DNA of 64,000 bases, from assembly GCF_021726515.1 (NCBI RefSeq), contig NZ_JAKKCJ010000002.1, forward strand, positions 682,001 to 746,000. Reading direction: 5' to 3'. Source of the DNA: Vibrio sp. CK2-1. Lineage in GTDB: Bacteria > Pseudomonadota > Gammaproteobacteria > Enterobacterales > Vibrionaceae. A model generated the notes under the pieces. It ran no database searches and was not told the origin of the DNA. It saw only the letters and a list, made by a program, of their open reading frames with translations. This document shows, piece after piece, positions 27,642-36,208 of this stretch (the first letter of the stretch is position 1; every line of letters begins with the position of its first letter). The translations under genes and the position numbers were made by a program.

Positions 27642-29507
27642 ATGTTCAAGTTTTTTGAAGGTTTAACTAAGCCTTTCCCAAAAGATACGGTCAATACTCC
27701 GCCGAGTACTTTGTTTGCTTTTTGCATGCATTACAGCCGTGATTTTTTATTACCTATTCTATTGATGTCGATTTTGAGCGCGTGTATCGCCATTATTGAA
27801 GTCTCGTTAATGGGCTTTATGGGCTCGATTGTGGATATGCTTTCGACTCACACGCCAGAAACATTATGGGATGCAGAGGGCGCGCGTATTATCGGCATGG
27901 GCTTAGTGATTGTTGTCGTGATCCCGGTGATTGGCTTCTTCCATTCGATGATCATGCACCAAACGTTACTAGGTAACTTCCCAATGTCGATTCGTTGGTT
28001 AGCACACCGTTACCTACTTAATCAAAGTGTGACTTTCTATCAAGATGATTTTGCAGGGCGAATTGCCACTAAAGTGATGCAAACGTCGCTCGCTATCCGA
28101 GAAACAGTGATGAAGTTCGCCGATATGCTGGTTTATATCACAGTCTATTTTGTGTCTATGTTTGTATTAATGGCGCAAGCTGATTTATGGCTGATGGTTC
28201 CGGTATTTGTTTGGTTGGTGGCTTATGTTCTGACTCAAGTTTACTTTGTGCCAAAAATGAAGCGCATTGCCACTGAACAGGCTGATGCACGTTCATTAAT
28301 GACTGGCCGTATCGTTGATAGCTATACCAATATCGCGACGGTGAAACTGTTCTCGCACACTAACCGCGAAACGGAATATGCAGAAAAAGGCATGAAGTCA
28401 TTTTTAAAAACGGTTTACGCGCAAATGCGTCTCGCAACCGTGTTCTTATTTAGTATTGATATGCTTAACTACATGCTGCTTTTCTCGGTAGCCGCTTTGT
28501 CTATTGGCTTATGGATGAATAGCATGATCACTGTGGGTGCGATTGCGGTGGCGATCAGCTTGGCATTGCGTATTCAAGGCATGTCGAAATGGATCATGTG
28601 GGAAATTAGCGCTATTTTCGAAAACATCGGTACCGTGGTAGATGGCATGAATACGCTTTCTAAACCAGTAGTCACTCAAGATGTTGAAAATGCGCCAGCA
28701 CTTAAAGTAGATAAAGGCCAAATCGAATTCGATAAGATCAGCTTCCACTATGGTGAATCAAACAAAGCTGTGATCACCGATTTGAATCTGAATATTAAGC
28801 CGGGTGAAAAGGTTGGTCTAGTCGGGCGTTCAGGTGCGGGTAAATCAACACTGGTTAACCTACTGCTGCGTTTTTATGACTTGGAAAGTGGCACGATTCG
28901 TATTGATGGCCAAGATATTTCTAAAGTTCAACAAGACTCGCTGCGCGGCAAGATCGGTATGATCACGCAAGATACCTCGTTATTACACCGCACGATTCGT
29001 GAGAACATTCTATACGGTCGCCCTGATGCAACAGAAGAAGATCTTCTTGCGGCAACTAAGCAAGCTCATGCGCATGAGTTTATTGAAAGCCTAACCGATA
29101 CTTTTGGCAACGTAGGCTACGATGCGCAAGTGGGTGAACGTGGGGTGAAATTGTCTGGTGGTCAGCGTCAACGTATCGCGATTTCTCGTGTGTTGTTAAA
29201 AGATGCGCCAATCTTGATTATGGATGAAGCGACATCAGCACTTGATTCAGAAGTCGAAGCCGCGATTCAAGAAAGCTTATATGAATTGATGGAAGGTAAA
29301 ACAGTTATCGCGATTGCACACCGTTTATCAACCATTGCAGCAATGGATCGCTTAATCGTACTTGATCAAGGTGAAATTTTGGAGCAAGGCTCGCACCAAG
29401 AGCTATTGTCACAAGGTGGAATCTACGCACAACTTTGGGCACACCAAACTGGCGGGTTCTTAGGAAGCGATGAAGAGGATTCACTTGAAGATGCAAAAGT
29501 ATCGTAG
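27642..29507 (+). CDS. ABC exporter, fused permease and ATPase (MsbA/multidrug type)
   Basis: Inner membrane half-transporter of 621 residues, expected to work as a homodimer. The transmembrane domain covers about residues 35-330 with six helices; the nucleotide-binding domain follows with Walker A GRSGAGKST (about 397-405), signature LSGGQRQR (about 503-510) and Walker B ILIMDEATSALD (about 526-537). Substrate unknown; similar proteins are labelled multidrug or lipid exporters. It is not msbA itself, because lpxK is not adjacent. It has its own terminator. Confidence 0.88.
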   Translation: MFKFFEGLTKPFPKDTVNTPPSTLFAFCMHYSRDFLLPILLMSILSACIAIIEVSLMGFMGSIVDMLSTHTPETLWDAEGARIIGMGLVIVVVIPVIGFFHSMIMHQTLLGNFPMSIRWLAHRYLLNQSVTFYQDDFAGRIATKVMQTSLAIRETVMKFADMLVYITVYFVSMFVLMAQADLWLMVPVFVWLVAYVLTQVYFVPKMKRIATEQADARSLMTGRIVDSYTNIATVKLFSHTNRETEYAEKGMKSFLKTVYAQMRLATVFLFSIDMLNYMLLFSVAALSIGLWMNSMITVGAIAVAISLALRIQGMSKWIMWEISAIFENIGTVVDGMNTLSKPVVTQDVENAPALKVDKGQIEFDKISFHYGESNKAVITDLNLNIKPGEKVGLVGRSGAGKSTLVNLLLRFYDLESGTIRIDGQDISKVQQDSLRGKIGMITQDTSLLHRTIRENILYGRPDATEEDLLAATKQAHAHEFIESLTDTFGNVGYDAQVGERGVKLSGGQRQRIAISRVLLKDAPILIMDEATSALDSEVEAAIQESLYELMEGKTVIAIAHRLSTIAAMDRLIVLDQGEILEQGSHQELLSQGGIYAQLWAHQTGGFLGSDEEDSLEDAKVS

Positions 29508-29540
29508 TTTATTACTCTAGATAAACTGACTGGTTAAATG

Positions 29541-29575
29541 AAAGGCTTGTTGCTTCGGTGGCAGGTCTTTTTTTT
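29541..29575 (+). terminator. Terminator of the ABC exporter gene
   Basis: AAAGGCTTGTTGC pairs with GTGGCAGGTCTTT with several G-U pairs around a TTCG tetraloop, followed by eight T. Confidence 0.8.
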
Positions 29576-29593
29576 GTGGTTTTTCATGTCTAA

Positions 29594-29670
29594 TGGCGTC
29601 CCCAGTAGGAGTCGAACCTACGGCCTTCCCCTTAGGAGGGGGACGCTCTATCCAGCTGAGCTATGGGGAC
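29594..29670 (-). tRNA. tRNA-Arg (anticodon CCU)
   Basis: The 77-base minus-strand sequence folds as a complete cloverleaf: acceptor GTCCCCA/TGGGGAC, D stem GCTC/GAGC, anticodon stem TCCCC/GGGGA with loop CTCCTAA (anticodon CCT), T arm GTAGG/CCTAC with TTCGACT, and encoded CCA. It decodes AGG. The equivalent E. coli gene, argW, is a known integration site, but no integrase or duplicated tRNA end was seen nearby. Confidence 0.97.
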
Positions 29671-29812
29671 CAAAAGACTAACCTTGAGAATAATACGGAT
29701 TTTAGTTAGATAATCCAATACTCAGATAGCTTTCCACCTCTGAATGCTGCACAAGCGTTGTTTTTTTGTTCATAAGTTCAATTCTTGATGAATTTTAATT
29801 GCTTAATGTCCT

Positions 29813-29868
29813 CCTTAACTCTTTAATTAATTGGTGCTTATTTTATTAGCACCAATAATGAGTTAAGG
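29813..29868 (+). promoter_or_regulatory. Nested stem-loop covering the ribosome binding site of the DUF2254 gene
   Basis: Outer arms CCTTAACTC (29813-29821) and GAGTTAAGG (29860-29868) are perfect complements, and inside them ATTGGTGCT (29830-29838) pairs perfectly with AGCACCAAT (29848-29856). The Shine-Dalgarno AAGGA (29865-29869), 6 bases before the ATG at 29876, is mostly within the outer right arm. If transcribed, the fold would hide the ribosome binding site. The same dyad could instead be a protein operator. Confidence 0.6.
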
Positions 29869-29875
29869 ATAATTT

Positions 29876-31144
29876 ATGGCGGCTAGCTATTCTCGAGATC
29901 ACCTGCGTTTTTTATATAATCGCCTCAAAGATAAACTGTGGGTGAAGCCATTATGGATGTGCTTTTGTTCTATATGTGCAGTCTTTATTGCTAAGCTTGC
30001 CGACCATTATAATGCGGGGTTATTTGTCCCTCCGGTCAGTCTCGATTCTATTGTGGCCTTGCTTGAAATTATGTCATCGAGCATGTTGGTGATTGCCACC
30101 TTTTCCGTAGGCTCGATGATAGCCGCTTACACTTCCGCGAGTACTTCCGCTACGCCACGGGCTTTTAGTGTTGTGGTGTCTGATGACGTGTCTAAAAATG
30201 CTTTATCACGATTTATTGGTTCATTTATTTTTAGCATTGTAGCTCTGACCGCAATCAAAAATGATGTCTTTGAAATCACCGGCTTATTTGTACTGTTTAT
30301 TTTAACTTGCTTGGTTTTTGCGTTAGTTATTTTGACGTTTATTCGTTGGGTTGATCGCTTAGCTAGGCTTGGTCGAGTGGGGAATACGGTTGATCGGGTC
30401 GAGCATGTGGCAATGCAGTCATTAATTCGCTTACGTAATGCCCCTAATCGTTCTGGTGCGCCTTGTGTCGATGCGGAGCAAGGTGAAGCGGTGGTAGCAA
30501 CGTCGGTTGGTTACATCCAACATATTGATATTAGTCGCTTGCATCACTGGGCTGAAGACAATGATGCAGTAGTCGTGTTATCCGCATTACCCGGCAAATT
30601 TGTCGCACCCGGTACGGTGATTGCTAAGGTGATCTCTGAGAAATCAGAACAAGAATTTGATTACAAAAGTGTATTAGCGGCCTATCAAATAGGGGCTGAT
30701 CGCTTGTTTGATGATGATCCTCGCTTTGGTTTTATCGTGCTATCTGAAATTGCGGGTAAAGCGTTATCACCAGCGGTTAATGATCCCGGTTCGGCGATTA
30801 AAGTCATTGGTAGTTTAGTGAGATTGTTCGTGTGTTGGAGTGAACCGGTTCCTGAAGAGGATGAGCAACAATCGTATTATGACCGTGTGCAAGTGCCGGA
30901 AGTGAGTATTGAGGATATGTTTGATGATGCTTTTACTGCGATTGCTCGTGATGGGGCAGGCTGTGTCGAAGTGGGCATTCATTTACAAAAAGCACTGACT
31001 GCGTTGTGTATGGTCGGCGATGATAAAATGAAAGCGGCAGCGAAACGTCATGCTGAACTTTCATTAAAACGTAGTCAGATAGCGTTACCGTTAGACGAAG
31101 ATCTACAAGCCGTTAAAAGCGCCAGTATGCTTGGGCAAGATTAA
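29876..31144 (+). CDS. DUF2254 family membrane protein
   Basis: Predicted inner membrane protein of 422 residues, function unknown. Four hydrophobic segments lie in the first 165 residues (for example FCSICAVFIAKLADHY, SSMLVIATFSVGSMIAAYTSAS, ALVILTFIRWVDRL), followed by a soluble C-terminal region with GKFVAPGTVIAKV and SPAVNDPGSAIKVI, typical of DUF2254. The short GTV-type segment resembles a small beta-domain. It ends 5 bases from the stop of the converging DUF2878 gene with no terminator between. The leader may regulate translation. Confidence 0.85.
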   Translation: MAASYSRDHLRFLYNRLKDKLWVKPLWMCFCSICAVFIAKLADHYNAGLFVPPVSLDSIVALLEIMSSSMLVIATFSVGSMIAAYTSASTSATPRAFSVVVSDDVSKNALSRFIGSFIFSIVALTAIKNDVFEITGLFVLFILTCLVFALVILTFIRWVDRLARLGRVGNTVDRVEHVAMQSLIRLRNAPNRSGAPCVDAEQGEAVVATSVGYIQHIDISRLHHWAEDNDAVVVLSALPGKFVAPGTVIAKVISEKSEQEFDYKSVLAAYQIGADRLFDDDPRFGFIVLSEIAGKALSPAVNDPGSAIKVIGSLVRLFVCWSEPVPEEDEQQSYYDRVQVPEVSIEDMFDDAFTAIARDGAGCVEVGIHLQKALTALCMVGDDKMKAAAKRHAELSLKRSQIALPLDEDLQAVKSASMLGQD

Positions 31145-31149
31145 TCAGT

Positions 31150-31644
31150 TTAAGCATATCGCTCACGACTTCTTTTCGCCCAGTAACCTAGGATGGGTAA
31201 TAAAATCGTCCAAGCAATTGCGTAACTAAGAATAAAGGAGGGCTGAGTAAATTCAGAGCTAAACACGCCGAGTTTCAGCCCGCTCCAGTAACTTAAAGTG
31301 CCGAACACTTCGCCTAAAAACGCCACCCAATACCAAGCCAATTTACTCAACCACAATAAGCTGTGGTTAAGACATAATATAAAATGGCACCACAGTAGAA
31401 TTAACCAGATTGGGATCCATTGCTGAGCCACATCTAATATGCCAATCCACACCATCAATTGATCTACCAAAATACCAATTAGTGCTGCGATTAATAAAAA
31501 ACCGTCAGCTTTACGCGTTGGTGTTAGGGCAAAGTGCACTCCTAATAGTCCAAGCATAAAAAAAGGAGCGCTAGCAGGAAACGAAGCTGCTAACGCCCAA
31601 CAGGATTGGAATATTATGAAATTAATAATTGAGAATCGATGCAT
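31150..31644 (-). CDS. DUF2878 family membrane protein, last gene of ECF-ChrR operon
   Basis: Small integral membrane protein of 164 residues with about five or six helices (FIIFQSCWALAASF, FMLGLLGVHFAL, FLLIAALIGILVDQLMVWIGI, WIPIWLILLWCHFIL, YAIAWTILLPILGYW), fitting DUF2878. Function unknown. It overlaps the end of the CFA-type methyltransferase gene by 23 bases, so it is the distal member of the sigma-ChrR operon. DUF2878 genes beside cfa and DUF1365 genes recur in Vibrio and related genomes, which suggests a lipid-linked membrane role. Confidence 0.83.
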   Translation of the reverse strand: MHRFSIINFIIFQSCWALAASFPASAPFFMLGLLGVHFALTPTRKADGFLLIAALIGILVDQLMVWIGILDVAQQWIPIWLILLWCHFILCLNHSLLWLSKLAWYWVAFLGEVFGTLSYWSGLKLGVFSSEFTQPSFILSYAIAWTILLPILGYWAKRSRERYA

Positions 31645-32890
31645 CGTGATTATCTAGATAATTAGGTTTACGCATCACAATATGGTGGGTGCTGATCACT
31701 CTTTCCATAAATGCCCCTTCGCAATAACAGAAGTAGTAATGCCACAAGCGTTTGAATTGCTCGTCATAGCCAAATGGCTGAATGCTGTGCCAATTGCGTT
31801 CAAAGTTGCTGCGCCAGTCAGCCAAGGTTCTAGCGTAGTGTAGGCCGATATCTTCAATGTTATCGATCATCATATCGGTGGCTTGTGCTACTTGCTGATT
31901 AATGACATTTAATGACGGCAAGCAACCTCCGGGGAAGATGTACTTTTGAATAAAGTCGGTGCTTTTTCGATACTGATCATAACGTTGATCGGCAATGGTA
32001 ATCGCTTGTATCAATAATTTGCCGCTTGGTTTTAATAAGTCATTACATTGCTTAAAAAAGGTCGGTAAAAATTGGTGGCCGACTGCTTCAATCATCTCAA
32101 CTGAAACCAGTTTGTCGTATTGACCTTCTAGGTGGCGATAATCTTGCTTGAGTAGCGTAATTTTATCTTCAAGGCCAAGTTGCTTAACTTGCTGTTGTGC
32201 ATAAGCAAATTGTTCGTCAGAGATGGTGGTAGTTGTAACGTGGCAACCGTAGTGTTGAGCGGCATAAATCGCTAGTCCACCCCAACCAGTACCGATTTCC
32301 AGTAGTTGATCGCTTGGTTGTAAATCAAGCTTATCGCAAATCGATTTGAGCTTATTGGTTTGCGCTTCGGCCAAAGTATCACTGGGTTGGTTGTAGATCG
32401 CGCAAGAGTACATCATGCGATCATCAAGGAATCGAGTGTAGAGTTCATTACCTAAATCATAGTGTGCCAGAATGTTCTTTTTAGAGCCGGACAATGTGTT
32501 GGCATTCAATCGATTGGTTAAGAGATTTTTGAAGGTATAAATCCAACTGGTTTTCTTTTCGATCTGATCAAGTTGAGTTTGATGACGTGCAAAAATACGA
32601 ATCAAAGAGGTGAGATCTGGTGTGCTCCAACGTTGTGCGATATAGGCTTCGGCGGCGGCAATGCTTCCACCTTTGATGAGATCACGAAACACATTGTCAT
32701 CATGGATCGTAATATGGCCTTTTAATTGCGCGTTAGGGTTACCTACGAAAGTTGCTTGGCTGCCTTCATCGATTTCAATATAGGCATCATCCATTTTGTT
32801 GAGTAGGTTAAACACTAGGTGACGACATTGATTGCCGAACCAACCACTTTTGCTCTTATTGTTTTGTAGGGATTGAGTCTGTTCCATCAT
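31622..32890 (-). CDS. cfa: Cyclopropane-fatty-acyl-phospholipid synthase family methyltransferase
   Basis: SAM-dependent methyltransferase acting on unsaturated acyl chains of membrane phospholipids, 422 residues. The SAM motif is EIGTGWGGLAIYAA (about 199-212), with VEMIEAVGH (about 265) and FIQKYIFPGGCLPS (about 300), all conserved in CFA synthases. The start at 32890 has GGAG 5 bases upstream; a GTG two codons earlier is possible. In the ECF-ChrR operon it may make cyclopropane acids or, as known from a Rhodobacter pathway with a similar enzyme, methylated acyl chains leading to furan fatty acids. The exact product is not shown. Confidence 0.92.
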   Translation of the reverse strand: MMEQTQSLQNNKSKSGWFGNQCRHLVFNLLNKMDDAYIEIDEGSQATFVGNPNAQLKGHITIHDDNVFRDLIKGGSIAAAEAYIAQRWSTPDLTSLIRIFARHQTQLDQIEKKTSWIYTFKNLLTNRLNANTLSGSKKNILAHYDLGNELYTRFLDDRMMYSCAIYNQPSDTLAEAQTNKLKSICDKLDLQPSDQLLEIGTGWGGLAIYAAQHYGCHVTTTTISDEQFAYAQQQVKQLGLEDKITLLKQDYRHLEGQYDKLVSVEMIEAVGHQFLPTFFKQCNDLLKPSGKLLIQAITIADQRYDQYRKSTDFIQKYIFPGGCLPSLNVINQQVAQATDMMIDNIEDIGLHYARTLADWRSNFERNWHSIQPFGYDEQFKRLWHYYFCYCEGAFMERVISTHHIVMRKPNYLDNHDASILNY

Positions 32891-32939
32891 CAACACTCCA
32901 TTGTTATTTTTAAGACCTATATTTTTTAAGATCTATATT

Positions 32940-33767
32940 TTATGTTTTGCTATAAGGCACAAACGGGACTTTTTTGCGAAATAGCTTTAGTGCTTGCCAA
33001 TAAATACCCTGCAAAACTTTAAAGTTCATAAAAGGTAGTGCTAGCCAATCTAGTTTGGTGGCAGATTGACTTGTGTTGGGTCGCTTGGTGTTTGGGTGAC
33101 TGGCTTTCATATCCCGTTTGCCTTTCATATCTAGCTTGCTCAGTGCAATCGTGGCATCAAATACTTTTTTACCTGGTTGGTCTTTGTCATGGTTTTCGAT
33201 ATGAACAAAGGCTTTGTCTTCAGGTGCATTAACTCGCCATTTATATTTCATATTCATCTGCATAAAGGGTGAAACATGAAATGCTTTATCTGTCATTTGG
33301 TCGCTTTGCATGTTCACTACATTCATGTCTACCAAGTAATAGTGCCGTTGGTTCCACGGGGTATTACTGACTTCGGCGAGCATGTACTTACAATTACCTG
33401 ATTTTTCAAAACAAAAGTAAAAATTAACCGGGCTAAAATACACACCCAAACAGCGACATTGTGCCAGCATCACTGCATTCGAACCGTCCCAATCACCACC
33501 TAAATTGGCGACTTTGCTTTTAATACGTTGCAGCAATTCACCTGGTTCACTTTTAATGTAATCTTTTTGCGCAAAGCGAACCGGTTTGTACCATTGAGTG
33601 CCAAACGCCCAATGTTGATCATTCAAACTATCGAGCTCAGCAACATTAATGCCCAGCATAGTAATCGGGTAGTTAAAACTATGTAGGACCGGAGAAAAAC
33701 GACGATGCCGCACCTTACCTTTGTAGATACCATGCTGAAAATCGAAAGGTTGCGCTTTGGTCGTCAT
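32940..33767 (-). CDS. DUF1365 family protein
   Basis: Product of 275 residues, function not established. It has the family features: IYKGKVRHRRFSPVLHSFNYPITMLGINVAEL near the N-terminus, FSPVNFYFCFE (about 132-142) and FHVSPFMQMNMKYKWRVN (about 180). DUF1365 genes sit next to CFA-type methyltransferase and FAD amine-oxidase genes in many bacteria. The start overlaps the end of the FAD protein gene by four bases. No signal peptide or strong membrane segment is evident, so it is probably cytoplasmic or membrane-associated. Confidence 0.87.
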   Translation of the reverse strand: MTTKAQPFDFQHGIYKGKVRHRRFSPVLHSFNYPITMLGINVAELDSLNDQHWAFGTQWYKPVRFAQKDYIKSEPGELLQRIKSKVANLGGDWDGSNAVMLAQCRCLGVYFSPVNFYFCFEKSGNCKYMLAEVSNTPWNQRHYYLVDMNVVNMQSDQMTDKAFHVSPFMQMNMKYKWRVNAPEDKAFVHIENHDKDQPGKKVFDATIALSKLDMKGKRDMKASHPNTKRPNTSQSATKLDWLALPFMNFKVLQGIYWQALKLFRKKVPFVPYSKT

Positions 33768-35017
33768 AACGAAATACCAAAGCGTTGCGCGACTTCAACC
33801 GCACTGCGCACGCCATCTTCATGGAAACCGTTATGCCAATAGGCGCCGGCAAAATGAGTGTGGTTTTTGCCACATATTTCTAAGCGGCGCTGCTGAGCGG
33901 CTAGGCTATTTTGATTAAAAACCGGATGCGAGTAGTGAAAAGTTTGGAGGATTTTGTTGGCATCAATTCGGTCTGTGTTGTTGAGTGTCACGCAGAAGGT
34001 AGTGTCCGACTCAAGCCCTTGCAGAATATTCATATTGTAGGTGACGCAAGCTGGGCGGTTTTGGTTTGAATCTAAGTGATAATTCCAACTTGCCCATGCC
34101 AAGCGACGTTTCGGCAATAAATTAGTGTCGGTATGCAGCACCACTTGGTTATCTCGGTAGGGCATGCTCGATAAGATTTCTTGCTCTTGGGCATTGGCAT
34201 CACTCAATAACTGTAAAGCTTGATCAGAATGGCAAGCAAACACCACTTCATCGAATTGCCTAGATTGACCATCTGCAAACCGTAATGTGACACCAGAATC
34301 GGTTCGAGAGACCGACTTTATTTGGCTATTCAATTCAATATTGTTTTCGAATGATTGGATCAGTGGGTAGATATATTGTTTTGAGCCACCTGGGATCACA
34401 AACCACTGCGGACGGTTTTGAATATCAAGTAGTCCGTGGTTATAGAAAAATCGCACAAAGAACTTGAGTTGAAATTGAGTCATTTCTACTAGGCTGCTTG
34501 ACCAAATAGCCGCGCCCATTGGTAGGATGTAGTTTTGGCTAAATGCCCGATTAAACTTATGTTGCTTGAGAAAGTCACCTAGGGTTAATTCGACATCGAT
34601 TTCGTCTTGTTCATATAAAGCTTTGCACAATTTATTGAAGCGTAGAATTTCTAAGATTAAACGCCAGAAGCTTGGTTTGAGTAGGTTTGAACGTTGAGCA
34701 AATAAGGTATTAAGAGTACTGCCGTTATATTCCAAGTTAGCGCTAGAGTTCATCACGCTAAAACTCATTTCGGTCTTTTGTTCAGTGATGCCCAATTGGT
34801 TTAATAGCTTAATGAAATTTGGGTAGGTGCGTTCGTTATAGACAATAAAACCGGTGTCGATGGCATAGTATTTACCATCAACTTCAATGTCTTTAGTTGC
34901 AGTATGACCACCGATGTAGTCATTCTTTTCAAAAACGGTGACGTTATGCTCTCGGCTTAAAAGATAAGCAGAGGTTAAGCCTGAAATACCGGAACCAATG
35001 ATCGCAATATTCTTCAT
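33764..35017 (-). CDS. FAD-dependent amine-oxidase-like protein
   Basis: Flavoprotein of 417 residues with an N-terminal dinucleotide-binding motif IAIIGSGISGLTSAYLLS and an acidic strand end VFEKNDYIGGHT (about 4-40), then VDGKYYAIDTGFIVYNERTYPN, characteristic of the oxidoreductase found beside cfa and DUF1365 genes. The C-terminal FAD motif HFAGAYWHNGFHEDGVRSAVEVAQRF (about 388-412) is intact. In Rhodobacter a related protein is part of the singlet-oxygen-induced fatty acid modification set. A role in oxidising or desaturating modified acyl chains is inferred. It starts in a one-base overlap with the SDR gene. Confidence 0.88.
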   Translation of the reverse strand: MKNIAIIGSGISGLTSAYLLSREHNVTVFEKNDYIGGHTATKDIEVDGKYYAIDTGFIVYNERTYPNFIKLLNQLGITEQKTEMSFSVMNSSANLEYNGSTLNTLFAQRSNLLKPSFWRLILEILRFNKLCKALYEQDEIDVELTLGDFLKQHKFNRAFSQNYILPMGAAIWSSSLVEMTQFQLKFFVRFFYNHGLLDIQNRPQWFVIPGGSKQYIYPLIQSFENNIELNSQIKSVSRTDSGVTLRFADGQSRQFDEVVFACHSDQALQLLSDANAQEQEILSSMPYRDNQVVLHTDTNLLPKRRLAWASWNYHLDSNQNRPACVTYNMNILQGLESDTTFCVTLNNTDRIDANKILQTFHYSHPVFNQNSLAAQQRRLEICGKNHTHFAGAYWHNGFHEDGVRSAVEVAQRFGISL

Positions 35018-35748
35018 TATTTAGTGATCCTTACAGCTAGTGTCTTCCATACTGGAAACGGTAATAAAGCGAATGCTTTGAGTAACCAAGTAAATATTCT
35101 CGGGAAATGAATTTCGTTTTTATTGTTATTGATGCCTTTGAAAATGATATCTGCCGCTTTTTCGGGGGTAGTCAAAAATGGCATTGAGAAATCGTTCTTA
35201 TCGGTGAGCGGCGTTTTAACAAAACCGGGATTGATCACGCTGACATGAATATCGTGTTTTTTCAGATCGACGCTCAAAGTACGTGCCAAATACGTCGCGC
35301 CAGCTTTGGATGCGCCATAAGCTTCAGCTCTAGGCAGCGGTAAAAAAGAAGCGCTGGAGCTCGTTATTGCCAAGTTGCCACCTTGTTTAATCAGCGGCAG
35401 CCAAGCTTCCAAGCAGTAACCAATCGCAATGAGATTGGCAGTGATAACCCTTTCAAAAAGCGCGCCATCAAACTGTTTTGCATCATCGATATATTCACAA
35501 GTCCCGGCATTGAGCAGTAATATATCTAATGCAGGTAATTGCCTTACGCTGGCTTTAACCGCATCGAAATCAGTGATGTCGCACAGCAGTGGCAAGATAT
35601 TTTGGTGTTGTTCGCATAGCTGTTGTAGCTTTTCACTGCTGCGTCCTCCCGCCCAGACTTGATAACCTGCATTAGCGTAATGCTGCGCTAAAGCACGGCC
35701 AATACCAGACGATGCACCGGTAATCAAAATACTTGGTTGGTTGCTCAT
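35017..35748 (-). CDS. Short-chain dehydrogenase/reductase
   Basis: NAD(P)-dependent oxidoreductase of 243 residues. Cofactor motif TGASSGIGRALA (about 10-21), NAG motif LLLNAGTCEY (about 78-87), catalytic Ser (ITSSSASF) and Tyr-x3-Lys (YGASKAG, about 145-151), and an INPGFVKTPLT segment after it are all present. Substrate unknown; its position between the NTF2-like and FAD proteins suggests work on the same lipid or oxidised product. Overlaps: ATGA with the upstream gene, TAATG with the downstream gene. Confidence 0.9.
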   Translation of the reverse strand: MSNQPSILITGASSGIGRALAQHYANAGYQVWAGGRSSEKLQQLCEQHQNILPLLCDITDFDAVKASVRQLPALDILLLNAGTCEYIDDAKQFDGALFERVITANLIAIGYCLEAWLPLIKQGGNLAITSSSASFLPLPRAEAYGASKAGATYLARTLSVDLKKHDIHVSVINPGFVKTPLTDKNDFSMPFLTTPEKAADIIFKGINNNKNEIHFPRIFTWLLKAFALLPFPVWKTLAVRITK

Positions 35749-36179
35749 GAGGTTGCTCTTTGTTTGATGTATTTGATGCCTGCACCAATCACTGGCAGCT
35801 GTTCATACAGCATGCTGCCAATATCAAAGTAATCTCGGTGGTGAGTGATTTTTTGCTCATCAAAGGTAAGGTGAGAATGACCATCGACTAGAATCAATTC
35901 GCCGGATTTGAGCTTGGGATGCTGTAAGTGCATGGTCCAGTAAATAGCGGCTTGTTGGTCTTGGCAGAAAGCGTCGTGAATATCAAAATGACAGTGAATA
36001 ACATTGGCATACAGTTTTTCAAAGTAGCGATGAAGGCTATCGAGGCCACTAATTTGGTGTAGTGGATCTTGAAATTCGATTGACGAATCATAGATCTCCG
36101 CCAATAAATGCAAATTGTCTTTATTGAGTGTTTGGTAAGTTTCAATAAAGCTGGAAATCCGTTCCGAAGCCTGCATCAT
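35745..36179 (-). CDS. NTF2-like (SnoaL-type) small protein
   Basis: Protein of 144 residues with the cone-like NTF2 fold pattern: helical start (ISSFIETYQTLNKDNLHLLAEIYDSSIEFQDPLHQISGLDSLHRYFEKLY) and later strands (HCHFDIHDAF, AAIYWTMHLQH, GHSHLTFDEQKITHHRDYFDIG). Such proteins are enzymes for small hydrophobic substrates or binding modules; no activity can be assigned. SD GGAGA precedes the ATG. It is co-transcribed between photolyase and SDR genes in the ECF-ChrR operon, so a link to photooxidative stress is likely. Confidence 0.82.
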   Translation of the reverse strand: MMQASERISSFIETYQTLNKDNLHLLAEIYDSSIEFQDPLHQISGLDSLHRYFEKLYANVIHCHFDIHDAFCQDQQAAIYWTMHLQHPKLKSGELILVDGHSHLTFDEQKITHHRDYFDIGSMLYEQLPVIGAGIKYIKQRATS

Positions 36180-36208
36180 GTCTTGTCTCCTTATCGATTT
36201 ATTCTGCT

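Noticed and set aside
29594..29670. tRNA-Arg(CCU) as an integration site of a mobile element
   Set aside because: The tRNA is intact, but there is no integrase, no second copy of its 3' end and no foreign-looking block on either side.
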